Below, piece after piece: positions 17,899-26,465 of a stretch of 58,165 nucleotides of DNA. The first letter of the stretch is position 1; every line of letters begins with the position of its first letter. The DNA lies in NCBI GenBank assembly GCA_002407775.1, contig DHOP01000056.1, positions 1 to 58,165 of the forward strand. Reading direction: 5' to 3'. Source of the DNA: Prevotella sp. UBA5387 (GTDB lineage Bacteria > Bacteroidota > Bacteroidia > Bacteroidales > Bacteroidaceae). The notes below the pieces were generated by a model that saw only the letters and a program-made list of their open reading frames with translations, was not told the origin of the DNA and did not search any database. Made by a program: the position numbers and the translations under genes.

Positions 17899-18768
17899 CT
17901 ATTTAGTAGGAGCAAACTTCTTCATTATGAAACGTCCTATCAAGTTGATGATAGCTGTAATAACGAAAAGCAATAAGCCGATAGCGATAAGCGAACTGAG
18001 CTTTAATCCGTCGGCTTCACCAAATTGATTGGCAATAATGCTTGCCATCGTATTTCCGGTGTCAGTAAGAGATGTTGGAAGTAAATTGGTATTTCCAATC
18101 AACATTGTCACAGCCATTGTCTCACCAAGTGCACGACCTAAAGCTAGTATATAACTAGCAAAAACGCCTGAACTTGTCATTGGAAAGCTGACTCTCCTTA
18201 TGACCTCGTACTGAGTAGCGCCAAGGCTGAAGGCTCCTTCCTTAAGATCGTTCGGAACCATCTTGAAGAATTCCGCACTCAAAGAAGTTGCGTAGGGTAT
18301 TATCATGATAGCTAAGACAACAGAGGAAGTAAGAATTCCAAAACCTTCGGATGAGAGATGAAGGTCTACCATCAGTCCCCGGAAAGTGTAGAATCCCCAC
18401 AAACCATAGACGATAGATGGAATTCCAGCTAACAAGTCGATTACTGAACCAATAAAATTGGCAATCTTCTTACCCTTGAAATACTCGCCAATAAAAAGCG
18501 AAACAGGAAGTGAAAATGGAATGCAAAGAGCTAATGCTAGAAACGAAGTGAATAACGTGCCTACTATAAAGCTCAATGCTCCGTAGTGTTCGTTGCCAAT
18601 TGTGGGGTCCCAGTCTGACGAGAAGATGAACTGGAAGACTCCAAACTGTGAGAAAGCTTCCCATGATCCCGAGACAAGTGCGTATACAATGCCCCCACAA
18701 ATTAGCAGAACAATAAACGATGCTGCGAATAACAGCGACTTAAAAAGGACGTTCTTTGTCATTTGCAA
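17899..18768 (-). CDS. pstC: phosphate ABC transporter permease PstC
   Basis: The product is 289 aa with about six membrane segments. The EAA-type loop reads LKEGAFSLGATQYEVIRRVSFP and is followed by SGVFASYILALGRALGETMAV, a conserved PstC segment. It pairs with PstA. It follows pstS by 15 bases in the same operon. No damage is visible. Confidence 0.95.
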   Translation of the reverse strand: MQMTKNVLFKSLLFAASFIVLLICGGIVYALVSGSWEAFSQFGVFQFIFSSDWDPTIGNEHYGALSFIVGTLFTSFLALALCIPFSLPVSLFIGEYFKGKKIANFIGSVIDLLAGIPSIVYGLWGFYTFRGLMVDLHLSSEGFGILTSSVVLAIMIIPYATSLSAEFFKMVPNDLKEGAFSLGATQYEVIRRVSFPMTSSGVFASYILALGRALGETMAVTMLIGNTNLLPTSLTDTGNTMASIIANQFGEADGLKLSSLIAIGLLLFVITAIINLIGRFIMKKFAPTK

Positions 18769-18783
18769 ATGTGATGAGGTTGC

Positions 18784-19839
18784 TTATTTAAGCAATGCCT
18801 TTCCACCAAAGTTGATGCTGGAAAGTTGCTTTTTAGCATTTTCTATCACACTGGCAGGCAGTGGAGCATAGTTAACCTTTGTGGTTAAGCTCTGTGCGGC
18901 AGGACTGAGCATCCAATCAATGAGTTGCATTGTAGCTTTAGCCTGGCTTTCGCTGCGATTGCTGTAATCTTGATCCTTATAAAGAATAAGCCATGTAAAG
19001 CAGCTTATTGGATAGGCTTTTGAATTGGATGAATTAGTTATCATTGTGCGTGTGTCGGCTGGTAATTCAGCGTCGGCTGCTGCAGAGATGCTTGCCAAAG
19101 TAGGCTTGATGAACTTGCCTGCAGGGTTTTGCAACTGAGCATAGGCGATATTCTGTGCGAAAGCATATTCAGAACCTACGTAACCAATTGAACCAGAAGT
19201 CTGGCTTATGATTCCTGCAACACCAGGATTGCCTTTAGCGGCGATACCAGTAGGCCATTTCAGAGATTTTCCAGCTCCAACCTTGGAAGCCCAATCCTTA
19301 CTAACTTTGGTAAGATAGTCACTGAAGACGAATGTTGTTCCACTACCGTCAGAGCGATAAGCAGGCACTATTTTCAAGTTTGGCAGTTTTACGCCTGGGT
19401 TGATGGACGAAATGCGTTGATCATTCCAGTTGGTAATCTTGCCTAAATATATATCTGCAATGATTTCACCGGTGAGTTTCAAATCAGATACTCCTTTGAG
19501 ATTGTAAGCTAATACCACAGCTCCCATACATGTGGGAATATGTATTACAGCAGGCATAGACCTCATTTCCTCATCGGAAAGGAATGCATCACTAGCAGCA
19601 AAATCTACAACTTTGTCTTTCAGACTTCGAATACCGCCACCGGACCCGATGCCACCATAAGTAACCTCGGTCTTGGTTGAATCTTGGTATGTCTTGAATG
19701 CCATTGTATAATATGGCAGGGGGAACGTTGCACCAGCCCCTTGGATATTTGCAGTGTTACTACTCTTCTTGCCTGAACAGCTAATTAACATGGCTGCTGC
19801 TGCAAAGATTAACAATACGTTTGACTTTTTCATCTTCAT
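18784..19839 (-). CDS. pstS: phosphate-binding lipoprotein PstS
   Basis: The product is 351 aa. A lipoprotein signal ends at LISC (residue 21), so it is anchored to a membrane face rather than free in the periplasm. The phosphate pocket segments are visible: GAGATFPLPYY, GIGSGGGIRSL, DFAASDAFLS and RSDGSGTTFVFSDYL. It captures phosphate for PstCAB. It is the first gene of the operon; a -7 box TAAATTTG and the palindrome TAACATGTTA lie 23-44 bases upstream. Confidence 0.95.
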   Translation of the reverse strand: MKMKKSNVLLIFAAAAMLISCSGKKSSNTANIQGAGATFPLPYYTMAFKTYQDSTKTEVTYGGIGSGGGIRSLKDKVVDFAASDAFLSDEEMRSMPAVIHIPTCMGAVVLAYNLKGVSDLKLTGEIIADIYLGKITNWNDQRISSINPGVKLPNLKIVPAYRSDGSGTTFVFSDYLTKVSKDWASKVGAGKSLKWPTGIAAKGNPGVAGIISQTSGSIGYVGSEYAFAQNIAYAQLQNPAGKFIKPTLASISAAADAELPADTRTMITNSSNSKAYPISCFTWLILYKDQDYSNRSESQAKATMQLIDWMLSPAAQSLTTKVNYAPLPASVIENAKKQLSSINFGGKALLK

Positions 19840-19861
19840 ATCGCTGAATTTTTAATGCGTG

Positions 19862-19869
19862 CAAATTTA
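19862..19869 (-). promoter_or_regulatory. -7 box of the pst operon
   Basis: The minus strand reads TAAATTTG 23 bases before the pstS start codon. A well-spaced -33 element is not seen; the palindrome at 19874-19883 occupies the spacer. Confidence 0.6.
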
Positions 19870-19873
19870 CGCA

Positions 19874-19883
19874 TAACATGTTA
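19874..19883. promoter_or_regulatory. 10-bp palindrome TAACATGTTA in the pst promoter spacer
   Basis: A perfect palindrome sits just upstream of the pstS -7 box, where a bound protein would block or steer RNA polymerase. It is a candidate operator; the regulator is not known. Confidence 0.4.
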
Positions 19884-19997
19884 CAAAAACATTTCAATGA
19901 TATTACCAAAATATGAATAATTGGGTTCCGTAAAATACTCAAGTATGGTAATAAGCCATACATCTTTATATCAAGAAAAATTGATAATTTTGAAAGT

Positions 19998-20035
19998 CAA
20001 AGATAGGCGTTACTAATTTTTAATGCCTATCTTTG
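19998..20035. promoter_or_regulatory. inverted repeat carrying two divergent -7 boxes
   Basis: Arms CAAAGATAGGC (19998-20008) and GCCTATCTTTG (20025-20035) are perfect and extend outward if one base is bulged. Each arm contains TATCTTTG, one facing pstS and one facing the lipoprotein gene at 20120. A 16-base AT-rich spacer separates them. Confidence 0.6.
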
Positions 20036-20119
20036 CACTTACTAAGTTTAATGATAACGTCGCATACCTTTTTATATTGCGGCTATCATGCTCGTTTTTA
20101 TATTAAAAGACTATTTATC

Positions 20120-20533
20120 ATGGTAAAGAAATTTAGTTTTCAAGTATTAGTTGTTTCATTAGTCGCTTCATGTGGTTTAATCTCTTGTAACCGTGCCACA
20201 CTTGAGGATCGTGCCGAAGAGCAAGCCAAAGATTTCACCGAACGCTATTGCCCTACACCCGTGCAAGGCTTCCAGCGCACAGATAGTGTAACATTCGATC
20301 GTGCAACACTCACTTTCAATTATTATTATCTTCTCACTGGTGATGCTGACAATAATCAGATTATTTCCAAGATGCGTCCAAAGTTTCACACGGCATTAGT
20401 TGATGATCTTAAGGGAAATACAGCAAACAAAGCCTTCAAGGATGCTGGCTATAGTTTTCATTATGTGTATCGATCGGAGAAAACAAAGGAAACACTTTAC
20501 GAAGAGACTCTATCCAAGAAGGATTATCAATAA
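20120..20533 (+). CDS. small lipoprotein of unknown function
   Basis: I start at ATG 20120 because MVKKFSFQVLVVSLVASCGLISC is a lipoprotein signal; upstream in-frame codons overlap the promoter at 20028-20035. The product is 137 aa with the lipid-anchored Cys near residue 23. The mature part is charged and begins RATLEDRAEEQAKDFTERYC; it shows alternating strands and helices but no motif I can name. It lies just upstream of a membrane-anchored regulator and may be transcribed with it. The family is not recognised. Confidence 0.75.
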   Translation: MVKKFSFQVLVVSLVASCGLISCNRATLEDRAEEQAKDFTERYCPTPVQGFQRTDSVTFDRATLTFNYYYLLTGDADNNQIISKMRPKFHTALVDDLKGNTANKAFKDAGYSFHYVYRSEKTKETLYEETLSKKDYQ

Positions 20534-20598
20534 TTTTTATTGTTTGATTGTCCTTTGAAATCTCTGAAATTTTAAGTTCCGAGGATCAACATGTGCTT

Positions 20599-21330
20599 AT
20601 GAAACCCTATCATGCTGTTATTGTCTTTGTCGTTTTAGTGTGCGGTGCTTTCTTGTCGAGCATTCATTCCTATCGTACAGCAGAAGACCACATTGTAAAT
20701 GACATGAACCAGGCGCTCGCCCTTACATTGCAGAATAAAAGGGAAGGTTGGATTACGCCTGATACAATCAATAATTACCGCAGTCACCTACAGAACGTTG
20801 AGTTGCGGAAGAGTTCCATTATTTATTATGCTATTGATGAAGGGGGACATGGCTTGTGCAGTAAGCGGATGAGATGGCAGGGAACCAATACCGCCGTTGA
20901 TTTTCGTGGTTATGCCAACTGCTCAATTGCTTCGGTGTTGATGATGTCGGACCAGACGTGGGGACTGTCCCTGTCAATGCTTGCTATGCTATGGCTGCTG
21001 TTGTCTATGGCTTATCTGCGAAGCAGACAGAGTGGTGTCGTGTTGGGTAGGATGATCTATAACGAGGTCGAAAGCTGCTTTTATGGGAGTGACGGAAAGG
21101 CTGTGAAATTTACGCCAATGCAGCAGCGGGTGATGACAATGTTTTACACTTCTAACGACAATCGGCTAGCCAAACAGGAGATTTGCAACGCTCTTTGGCC
21201 AAAGAAACCCGATTCCAGTGATACGCTCTATGCCCTTATAAGCAGGTTGAAACCAATTTTAGAGCAACATGGAAATCTCAAAATCATTTGTGAAAGGGGA
21301 AAAGATTATCAATTGAAGGAACGCAGTTAA
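20599..21330 (+). CDS. membrane-anchored protein with C-terminal OmpR-type winged helix
   Basis: I choose ATG 20599 (MKPYHAVIVFVVLVCGAFLSS); a TTG at 20548 is in frame but adds 17 polar residues. The 243-aa product has a TM helix near residues 6-22, a periplasm-sized segment of about 95 residues, a second TM near residues 128-145 (SLSMLAMLWLLLSMAYL) and a cytoplasmic winged-helix domain (about 160-243) with KFTPMQQRVMTMF and DTLYALISRLKPIL. This layout resembles ToxR-like one-component regulators. It lies just upstream of a TonB-receptor-like gene, its likely target. Tandem GTCAGAC sites lie between them. Confidence 0.75.
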   Translation: MKPYHAVIVFVVLVCGAFLSSIHSYRTAEDHIVNDMNQALALTLQNKREGWITPDTINNYRSHLQNVELRKSSIIYYAIDEGGHGLCSKRMRWQGTNTAVDFRGYANCSIASVLMMSDQTWGLSLSMLAMLWLLLSMAYLRSRQSGVVLGRMIYNEVESCFYGSDGKAVKFTPMQQRVMTMFYTSNDNRLAKQEICNALWPKKPDSSDTLYALISRLKPILEQHGNLKIICERGKDYQLKERS

Positions 21331-21380
21331 CCATTTGGTCTCAACACTTTACGAGAGTCTTACAACGCTGAACTAGAAAT

Positions 21381-21398
21381 GTCAGACAGTTGTCAGAC
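21381..21398. promoter_or_regulatory. tandem GTCAGAC sites, candidate operator
   Basis: GTCAGAC occurs at 21381-21387 and 21392-21398, an 11-base repeat distance, about one helical turn. They lie just upstream of an 11-T tract and about 30 bases before the -7 box at 21429. OmpR-family winged helices typically bind such direct repeats, so the adjacent regulator is the obvious candidate. Confidence 0.5.
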
Positions 21399-21428
21399 TT
21401 TTTTTTTTTATCTTTTGCTAAGCTATCA

Positions 21429-21436
21429 TACTTTTG
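21429..21436 (+). promoter_or_regulatory. -7 box of the outer-membrane barrel gene
   Basis: TACTTTTG matches TAnnTTTG and lies 18 bases before the ATG at 21455. The region around -33 is a T tract (21399-21409) rather than a clear TTTG. Confidence 0.55.
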
Positions 21437-21454
21437 TTCTAAAAACAAGAGTCT

Positions 21455-23500
21455 ATGAAGGTAAGTATATTATTATTGTTTCTGAGTATATTTGGCTATT
21501 CCCGATTTTATGCTCAGGATGTGAAGGAAGTGCAACTAGGTGAAGTTCATGTTGAAGCAGCAAAGGTTGTGGAACAGCCAACCGGCAGGCTCATCTTCCC
21601 AACCAAGAGTCAGCGAGAGTCATCAGCCAATGCATACGGCTTGCTTGGAAAGCTTTCGTTGCCAAAGATAAGGATTGACGAGGTGTTGCATAGTATTACA
21701 GCATTGGGTAATGAGGGAGAGGTGCAAATACGAATCAATGGCGCTCTTGCCTCCAAGGAGGATTTGCTAGCCGTAGACCCAACCCTTGTCAAAAGCATCG
21801 ACTTCATCGACAATCCTGGGCTGAGATATGGACGTGGCATAACTTACGTCATAGACATAATGACGCGAAGTAGCAACGCTGGCTACTCTGTGGGTTTTGA
21901 CCTTAGCAACAGTGTTACAACTTGGAATGGAGATCATGCTGCTTATATAAAGATGAATTGTGGAAAGTCGGAGTTAGGCTTCGTCTATGATTTTACTTAT
22001 CAGGACTTTGGTGGAACACGGGTAGGGGAACATGCGGATTACTTATTAACTAATGATTCCCACTACAAAATAGACCGTATTGATAAAGAAAGCCGTTCTC
22101 GACGGTTTGACAATGATTTGGAATTGAAATACAGCCTTGTCGACTCAACGAACTATACATTTCTGGCCACTTTGTCAGGTCGATTCTGTCATGTGCCTGG
22201 TGATTTCAATAAGCGTGACAATTGGGATGGGGCGAACAAATACGTGGTGATGTCTTGGGACAATGACAAGAGCTTCACACCTGTAGTTGACCTTTACTTC
22301 CATCGTCGTTTGGGTGAGAATCGGTCAGTCACCGCCAACATGGTAGGTACCTATATATCGACCAATGCCTTCAACTATCAAAACGAGGGCTCAGCGTACC
22401 AATATCAAGTCGATGGAAAGACGTGGTCGCTTATGTCCGAGGCTATCTATGAGCATAGACTCAAGCCTCTGACATTGACTATGGGACTGCAACATCATTT
22501 GAAACACACGCGCAACGACTATCGAGAAGACGTGAATGCAGTAAACAACATGATGAATAGTGGCCTTTATCTATATGGAGAAGCAAGTGGGAAATGGCAT
22601 AATCTTAACTATATTGCCGGCTTGGGTGTGAGTCAAGAGTACTACACGCAAGGAGAGAGTCGATACCATTATTGGCTCTTCAGACCGAAGTTTACCATTG
22701 GATATACACCCATCAAATCCATTATGCTTCGCTATCGTTTTGAGATAGATCAGCATATCTCTCGCGTAGCCATGATCAGCAATACAAGAATTCGTGAGAA
22801 TAGCATGGAATGGACAGTTGGAAATCCCGACGTCAAACCAAACGGTGTGACAAGACATATGTTTGATGTTAACTTCACAAAGCCTAGGCTGCAGGCTTCT
22901 ATCAATATGGAATATCAACAAAACCACCATGCAAATATGGCACACTACGAACGAATCGCCGATGACCAGTTTCTTTATTCCCAAGTCAACCAGCCAAGCA
23001 TAGATATGTTCTATTTGAGTGGTAATGTCTCTTACGATATTTTAAAGGACCATCTTACTGTCTCTGCCTTTGGGGGAATAAATCGCTTCATCAATCATGG
23101 CAACGACTACAGCCATTATCTGACTACCTATAGTTATGGTAGTAGTCTTCAAGCCTATTTGGACAGATGGACATTCACCGCATATGTTGACAATGGCTGG
23201 GAGTTTATGGAGGGAGAGACACAGAGCAAACAGATGGCTTCTTCCTATTTAGGTAGTTCCTATCGTTTTGGCAACTGCAATATATCTGTTTTCTGGCAAC
23301 ATCCTTTTCAGACAAAACCGAGGATGGGTGAATCGGAGATTGTGAATAGATTCGTAAAGAAAAAGATTACAGAATTTAGGTCAGACTACGGTAATATGCT
23401 CACCATTGCCTTTTCTTGGAACTTGCATCAGGGAAGCAATTATCATCAGATAAGCAAGAAGTTGAAGAATGAGGACACGCAAACAGGCATATTGAAATGA
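21455..23500 (+). CDS. TonB-dependent-receptor-like outer-membrane beta-barrel protein
   Basis: The product is 681 aa with a signal peptide ending near YAQ (residue 21). A plug-like region (about residues 25-140) contains IRINGALASKEDLLAVDP and ends GLRYGRGITYVIDIMTR, the form seen in Bacteroidetes outer-membrane beta-barrel receptors without a carboxypeptidase-like N-terminal domain. The rest alternates aromatic-rich strands, as in a large barrel. No clear TonB box is seen. It is preceded by the membrane-anchored regulator and overlaps the next gene by 4 bases (ATGA). The cargo is unknown; it may be a small peptide or metal complex. Confidence 0.8.
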   Translation: MKVSILLLFLSIFGYSRFYAQDVKEVQLGEVHVEAAKVVEQPTGRLIFPTKSQRESSANAYGLLGKLSLPKIRIDEVLHSITALGNEGEVQIRINGALASKEDLLAVDPTLVKSIDFIDNPGLRYGRGITYVIDIMTRSSNAGYSVGFDLSNSVTTWNGDHAAYIKMNCGKSELGFVYDFTYQDFGGTRVGEHADYLLTNDSHYKIDRIDKESRSRRFDNDLELKYSLVDSTNYTFLATLSGRFCHVPGDFNKRDNWDGANKYVVMSWDNDKSFTPVVDLYFHRRLGENRSVTANMVGTYISTNAFNYQNEGSAYQYQVDGKTWSLMSEAIYEHRLKPLTLTMGLQHHLKHTRNDYREDVNAVNNMMNSGLYLYGEASGKWHNLNYIAGLGVSQEYYTQGESRYHYWLFRPKFTIGYTPIKSIMLRYRFEIDQHISRVAMISNTRIRENSMEWTVGNPDVKPNGVTRHMFDVNFTKPRLQASINMEYQQNHHANMAHYERIADDQFLYSQVNQPSIDMFYLSGNVSYDILKDHLTVSAFGGINRFINHGNDYSHYLTTYSYGSSLQAYLDRWTFTAYVDNGWEFMEGETQSKQMASSYLGSSYRFGNCNISVFWQHPFQTKPRMGESEIVNRFVKKKITEFRSDYGNMLTIAFSWNLHQGSNYHQISKKLKNEDTQTGILK

Positions 23501-24015
23501 AAAAGATAATCAGTATTCTTGTATTGTTTGTCCTTCTGTGTATAGTGGTGGCGGTCTCGACAGGCGGAATTGACGAACGCACCCCACAAGAACGCTTTGC
23601 TCAGGCAATGGTTTTTGCACGCTACGATACCTATGTAGACCACGATATGGGTTACACTATTGACTATCCCTCGTTTTTCACGCGCGACGACGAGTCAGAG
23701 TTCGGCATTGGACATGTGCGGTTTAGTTACCACATTTTGACTGATCTGATTTTGGAATGCAAGGTTGTGCCAGAGAGTATATATGTCAGCAGATGTGAGA
23801 ACTTTGTCGAGACGGGTTATGTGGACAAGCTGCAAGCATATCGATATGTTGCCCACTATATTCGCCACGAGCATCGTTGGTACATTCTATCCTTTTATTA
23901 TCTTATAGACTACCAATCAGCAGTGTCGGGAATTATTTACAGAGTGAAACGTTGGAAGATTGGTACCAAATATGAATTGAATGGGAATATATGTGTCAGA
24001 AAAATAGCAGGATAA
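23497..24015 (+). CDS. exported or membrane-anchored protein of unknown function
   Basis: The product is 172 aa. It begins with one hydrophobic stretch (KKIISILVLFVLLCIVVAVST), either a signal peptide or an anchor. The mature part has many aromatic residues and reads like a small mixed alpha/beta domain (DHDMGYTIDYPSFFTRDDE is close to the start of domains that describe a protein's exposure to a surface, but this is weak). Its ATG overlaps the stop of the barrel gene, so the two are translationally coupled and probably work together. I do not recognise the family. Confidence 0.65.
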   Translation: MKKIISILVLFVLLCIVVAVSTGGIDERTPQERFAQAMVFARYDTYVDHDMGYTIDYPSFFTRDDESEFGIGHVRFSYHILTDLILECKVVPESIYVSRCENFVETGYVDKLQAYRYVAHYIRHEHRWYILSFYYLIDYQSAVSGIIYRVKRWKIGTKYELNGNICVRKIAG

Positions 24016-24206
24016 GGCAGATGTCTACACTTGGGTTTGTAGAATGGTCTATCAGGTCTATGCTTGATAAATTATTCCGTTGGCAAATTTTGCTTATTTG
24101 GTTGCAATAGCACCTAATTGTAGAATTGTTGCATGTTTAGTGATATTTCAAACTTAAAAATTGCAAAGAATTAAGACTTTCTTTTGGGAAGTGAATATTA
24201 TTTACC

Positions 24207-24214
24207 TATATTTG
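24207..24214 (+). promoter_or_regulatory. -7 box of rsmI, very close to its start codon
   Basis: TATATTTG ends only 8 bases before ATG 24223, so the transcript would have a leader of about five bases. Confidence 0.5.
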
Positions 24215-24222
24215 TTCCCTAT

Positions 24223-24936
24223 ATGGGTATATTGTATATTGTTCCCACACCGGTGGGAAATATGGAAGATATTACATTGCGAGCAATTCGCATACTAAAG
24301 GAGGCTGATGTGGTACTTGCAGAAGATACCCGAACATCGGGAATACTGCTAAAGCACTTCGATATAAAGACTCATCTCATTTCACACCATAAATATAATG
24401 AGCATGGCACATCAGCAGGCATTGTGGAACGGTTGAAAGCTGGCCAAACGGTGGCTCTTATCAGCGATGCGGGTACTCCGGGTATCAGTGATCCGGGTTT
24501 TTTCCTTGTACGCGAGGCAACTCGGGCTGGTATCACGGTACAGACGTTACCAGGAGCAACTGCTTGTATCCCTGCTTTGGTGTCCTCGGGATTACCTAGC
24601 GAAAAGTTCAGCTTTGAAGGCTTTCTTCCACAGAAAAAAGGTCGGCAGACACATCTCGAAAGCCTGAAAGAGGAGTGTCGAACAATGATCTTCTACGAAT
24701 CGCCATACAGATTGCTTAAGACATTGAAGCAGTTTGCCGAGAATTTTGGTGGGGAGAGACAAGTGAGTGTGGCCCGTGAAATATCCAAAATGCACGAAGA
24801 ACATGTACGTGGTACATTAGATGAGGTAATCGCACATTTTGAAACAACAGAGCCAAGAGGCGAGATAGTGATCGTCTTAGCTGGCAATGAGAATATCAAG
24901 AATAAAACAAAGAAAACAAATAACATTGAGCTATGA
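24223..24936 (+). CDS. rsmI: 16S rRNA (cytidine-1402) 2'-O-methyltransferase
   Basis: I start at ATG 24223 (MGILYIVPTPVGNMEDITLRA); the TTG at 24184 would add 13 residues that overlap the promoter. The product is 237 aa of the SAM-dependent tetrapyrrole-methylase fold. RsmI landmarks are PTPVGN, AEDTRTSGILL, SHHKYNEHG, LISDAGTPGISDPG and the C-terminal EPRGEIVIVL. It methylates C1402 in the decoding centre of 16S rRNA. It overlaps the following lipoprotein gene by 4 bases. Confidence 0.94.
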   Translation: MGILYIVPTPVGNMEDITLRAIRILKEADVVLAEDTRTSGILLKHFDIKTHLISHHKYNEHGTSAGIVERLKAGQTVALISDAGTPGISDPGFFLVREATRAGITVQTLPGATACIPALVSSGLPSEKFSFEGFLPQKKGRQTHLESLKEECRTMIFYESPYRLLKTLKQFAENFGGERQVSVAREISKMHEEHVRGTLDEVIAHFETTEPRGEIVIVLAGNENIKNKTKKTNNIEL

Positions 24937-25790
24937 AGAAACTAATGTTTTTATCAATGGCCGTGGTGATATTCCTCATCACAGGTTGTAACGAGAAGAA
25001 AGAGGCTCCTGCAAACCTACAGGGTATTGCAATGAAAGACTCAATGCAGAATATCATTGCCCAACGAGACAGTGAAATCAATGATATGATGTCTACGATG
25101 AACGAGATACAAGCAGGATTTCGTGAGATAAACGAGGCTGAAAACCGCGTGAGCATTGCCAAAGATGGTGAGGGAACCAATAAGGCTCAGCAGATACGTG
25201 AGAACATTCAGTTTATTTCCAAGCGCATGAAGGAGAATCGTGCTCTCATTGCTAAACTTAAAAATCAATTACGTCAAAGCAATTTTAAGGGTGGTGAGAT
25301 GCAGAAAACCATTGATAGCATGGTGAAGCAGCTTGAAGATAAGGACACACAATTGCAGGAATTGCGCGTTGAGCTCGATTCAAAGAATATTCACATCACA
25401 GAGCTTGATGAGACTATCAATAATCTCAACACCAATGTGAGTGACCTGAAATCAGAGAGTGCACAGAAGTCTCAGACAATATCGGGTCAAGATGCACAAC
25501 TTAACACTGCCTGGTATGTCTTTGGCAACAAGGGCGAATTGAAGGAACAGCGTATATTAGTTGATGGTAAAGTGCTGCAATCTAGCTTCAATAAGAGCTA
25601 TTTTACGAAGATAGACATTCGTAATACGAAGGAAATCAAACTTTATTCAAAGTCGGCACAGCTTCTGACCATTCACCCTTCAAGCAGCTATTCACTTGAG
25701 CGTGATGCCAACAAGCAATATGTTTTGACAATCACTAATCCGCAAATATTCTGGAGTACAAGTAAATATCTTGTGATTTTAGTGAAGTAA
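24933..25790 (+). CDS. coiled-coil lipoprotein
   Basis: The product is 285 aa. The lipoprotein signal ends at FLITGC (Cys19). Residues about 35-190 are predicted coiled coil, rich in Glu, Lys, Gln and Asn (for example MVKQLEDKDTQLQELRVEL). A small C-terminal beta domain of about 95 residues follows (NTAWYVFGNKGELKEQ onward). This resembles conserved Bacteroidales lipoproteins, some of which have been called Cbp1-type collagen-binding adhesins; I hold that label loosely. It overlaps rsmI by ATGA and ends at a strong terminator. Confidence 0.75.
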   Translation: MKKLMFLSMAVVIFLITGCNEKKEAPANLQGIAMKDSMQNIIAQRDSEINDMMSTMNEIQAGFREINEAENRVSIAKDGEGTNKAQQIRENIQFISKRMKENRALIAKLKNQLRQSNFKGGEMQKTIDSMVKQLEDKDTQLQELRVELDSKNIHITELDETINNLNTNVSDLKSESAQKSQTISGQDAQLNTAWYVFGNKGELKEQRILVDGKVLQSSFNKSYFTKIDIRNTKEIKLYSKSAQLLTIHPSSSYSLERDANKQYVLTITNPQIFWSTSKYLVILVK

Positions 25791-25812
25791 GTCATAACGA
25801 ATATAATATAAT

Positions 25813-25858
25813 AATCGCGCCAAAGGTTCAGTAAGAATCTTTGGCGCGATTTGTTTTT
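25813..25858 (+). terminator. Rho-independent terminator after the coiled-coil lipoprotein
   Basis: Perfect 13-bp arms AATCGCGCCAAAG (25813-25825) and CTTTGGCGCGATT (25839-25851) are followed by TGTTTTT. Confidence 0.9.
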
Positions 25859-25943
25859 AGTAAAATTGAACGATAAAGGATGCTCATGAATAGCTTATCC
25901 ATTCAAAATCATGTGGTGTTCGATAATAAAGAAAAAGTTTTAT

Positions 25944-26384
25944 TTATCTACGTTCAGAAAAAAAACGCTGTATCAGTTCTCGACACTCTTTCTCCAGTAC
26001 ACCGGTAGTGATATTGGCTTTTGGGTGTAACGCACGAGGAGCATAGAGTCGATAGCCTCGTTTTTCATCACTAGCGCCATAGACGATGCGCCCCACTTGA
26101 GCCCAACCTAAGGCGCCAGCACACATTGTGCAGGGTTCCACTGTGACGTAAAGCGTACATTCGGGCAGGTATTTACCACCCAAACTGTTAGTTGCCGCGG
26201 TAATAGCAAGCATCTCGGCATGGGCTGTAACATCTTGCAGAACTTCTGTTTGATTATGTGCTCGAGCTATGATGCGGTCGTGACTCACGATGAGAGCACC
26301 TATTGGAATCTCTCCTTCTTGATAAGCCTGCTCAGCTTCCTTCAGCGCAAGACGCATGAATTGTTCGTCTTTGTTTTCTTCCAT
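25944..26384 (-). CDS. tadA: tRNA-specific adenosine deaminase
   Basis: The product is 146 aa with the zinc deaminase signature HAEM (H55, catalytic E57) and PCTMC (C85, C88). TadA converts A34 to inosine in tRNA-Arg(ACG). The length is typical. It is divergent from yraN; a -7 box TAAATTTG lies at 26400-26393, upstream on the minus strand. A guanine-deaminase-type activity is possible for this superfamily but the EPCTMC context and length favour TadA. Confidence 0.92.
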   Translation of the reverse strand: MEENKDEQFMRLALKEAEQAYQEGEIPIGALIVSHDRIIARAHNQTEVLQDVTAHAEMLAITAATNSLGGKYLPECTLYVTVEPCTMCAGALGWAQVGRIVYGASDEKRGYRLYAPRALHPKANITTGVLEKECRELIQRFFSERR

Positions 26385-26392
26385 GATGATTG

Positions 26393-26400
26393 CAAATTTA
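26393..26400 (-). promoter_or_regulatory. -7 box of tadA
   Basis: The minus strand reads TAAATTTG, nine bases before the tadA start codon, implying a very short leader. Confidence 0.5.
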
Positions 26401-26410
26401 CAATTTTCCC

Positions 26411-26441
26411 TTTGATTTACGATTGAAAAAAGCTACTTTTG
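26411..26441 (+). promoter_or_regulatory. promoter of yraN-birA-pyrH
   Basis: TTTG (26411-26414), a 19-base spacer and TACTTTTG (26434-26441) match the Bacteroidetes consensus. The start codon is 25 bases downstream. Confidence 0.75.
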
Positions 26442-26465
26442 CATGACATATAATATTATAAGTTA

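Noticed and set aside
23497..24015. Possible leader peptidase or toxin
   Set aside because: Nothing beyond a hydrophobic start supports either; no catalytic motif or partner antitoxin is visible.
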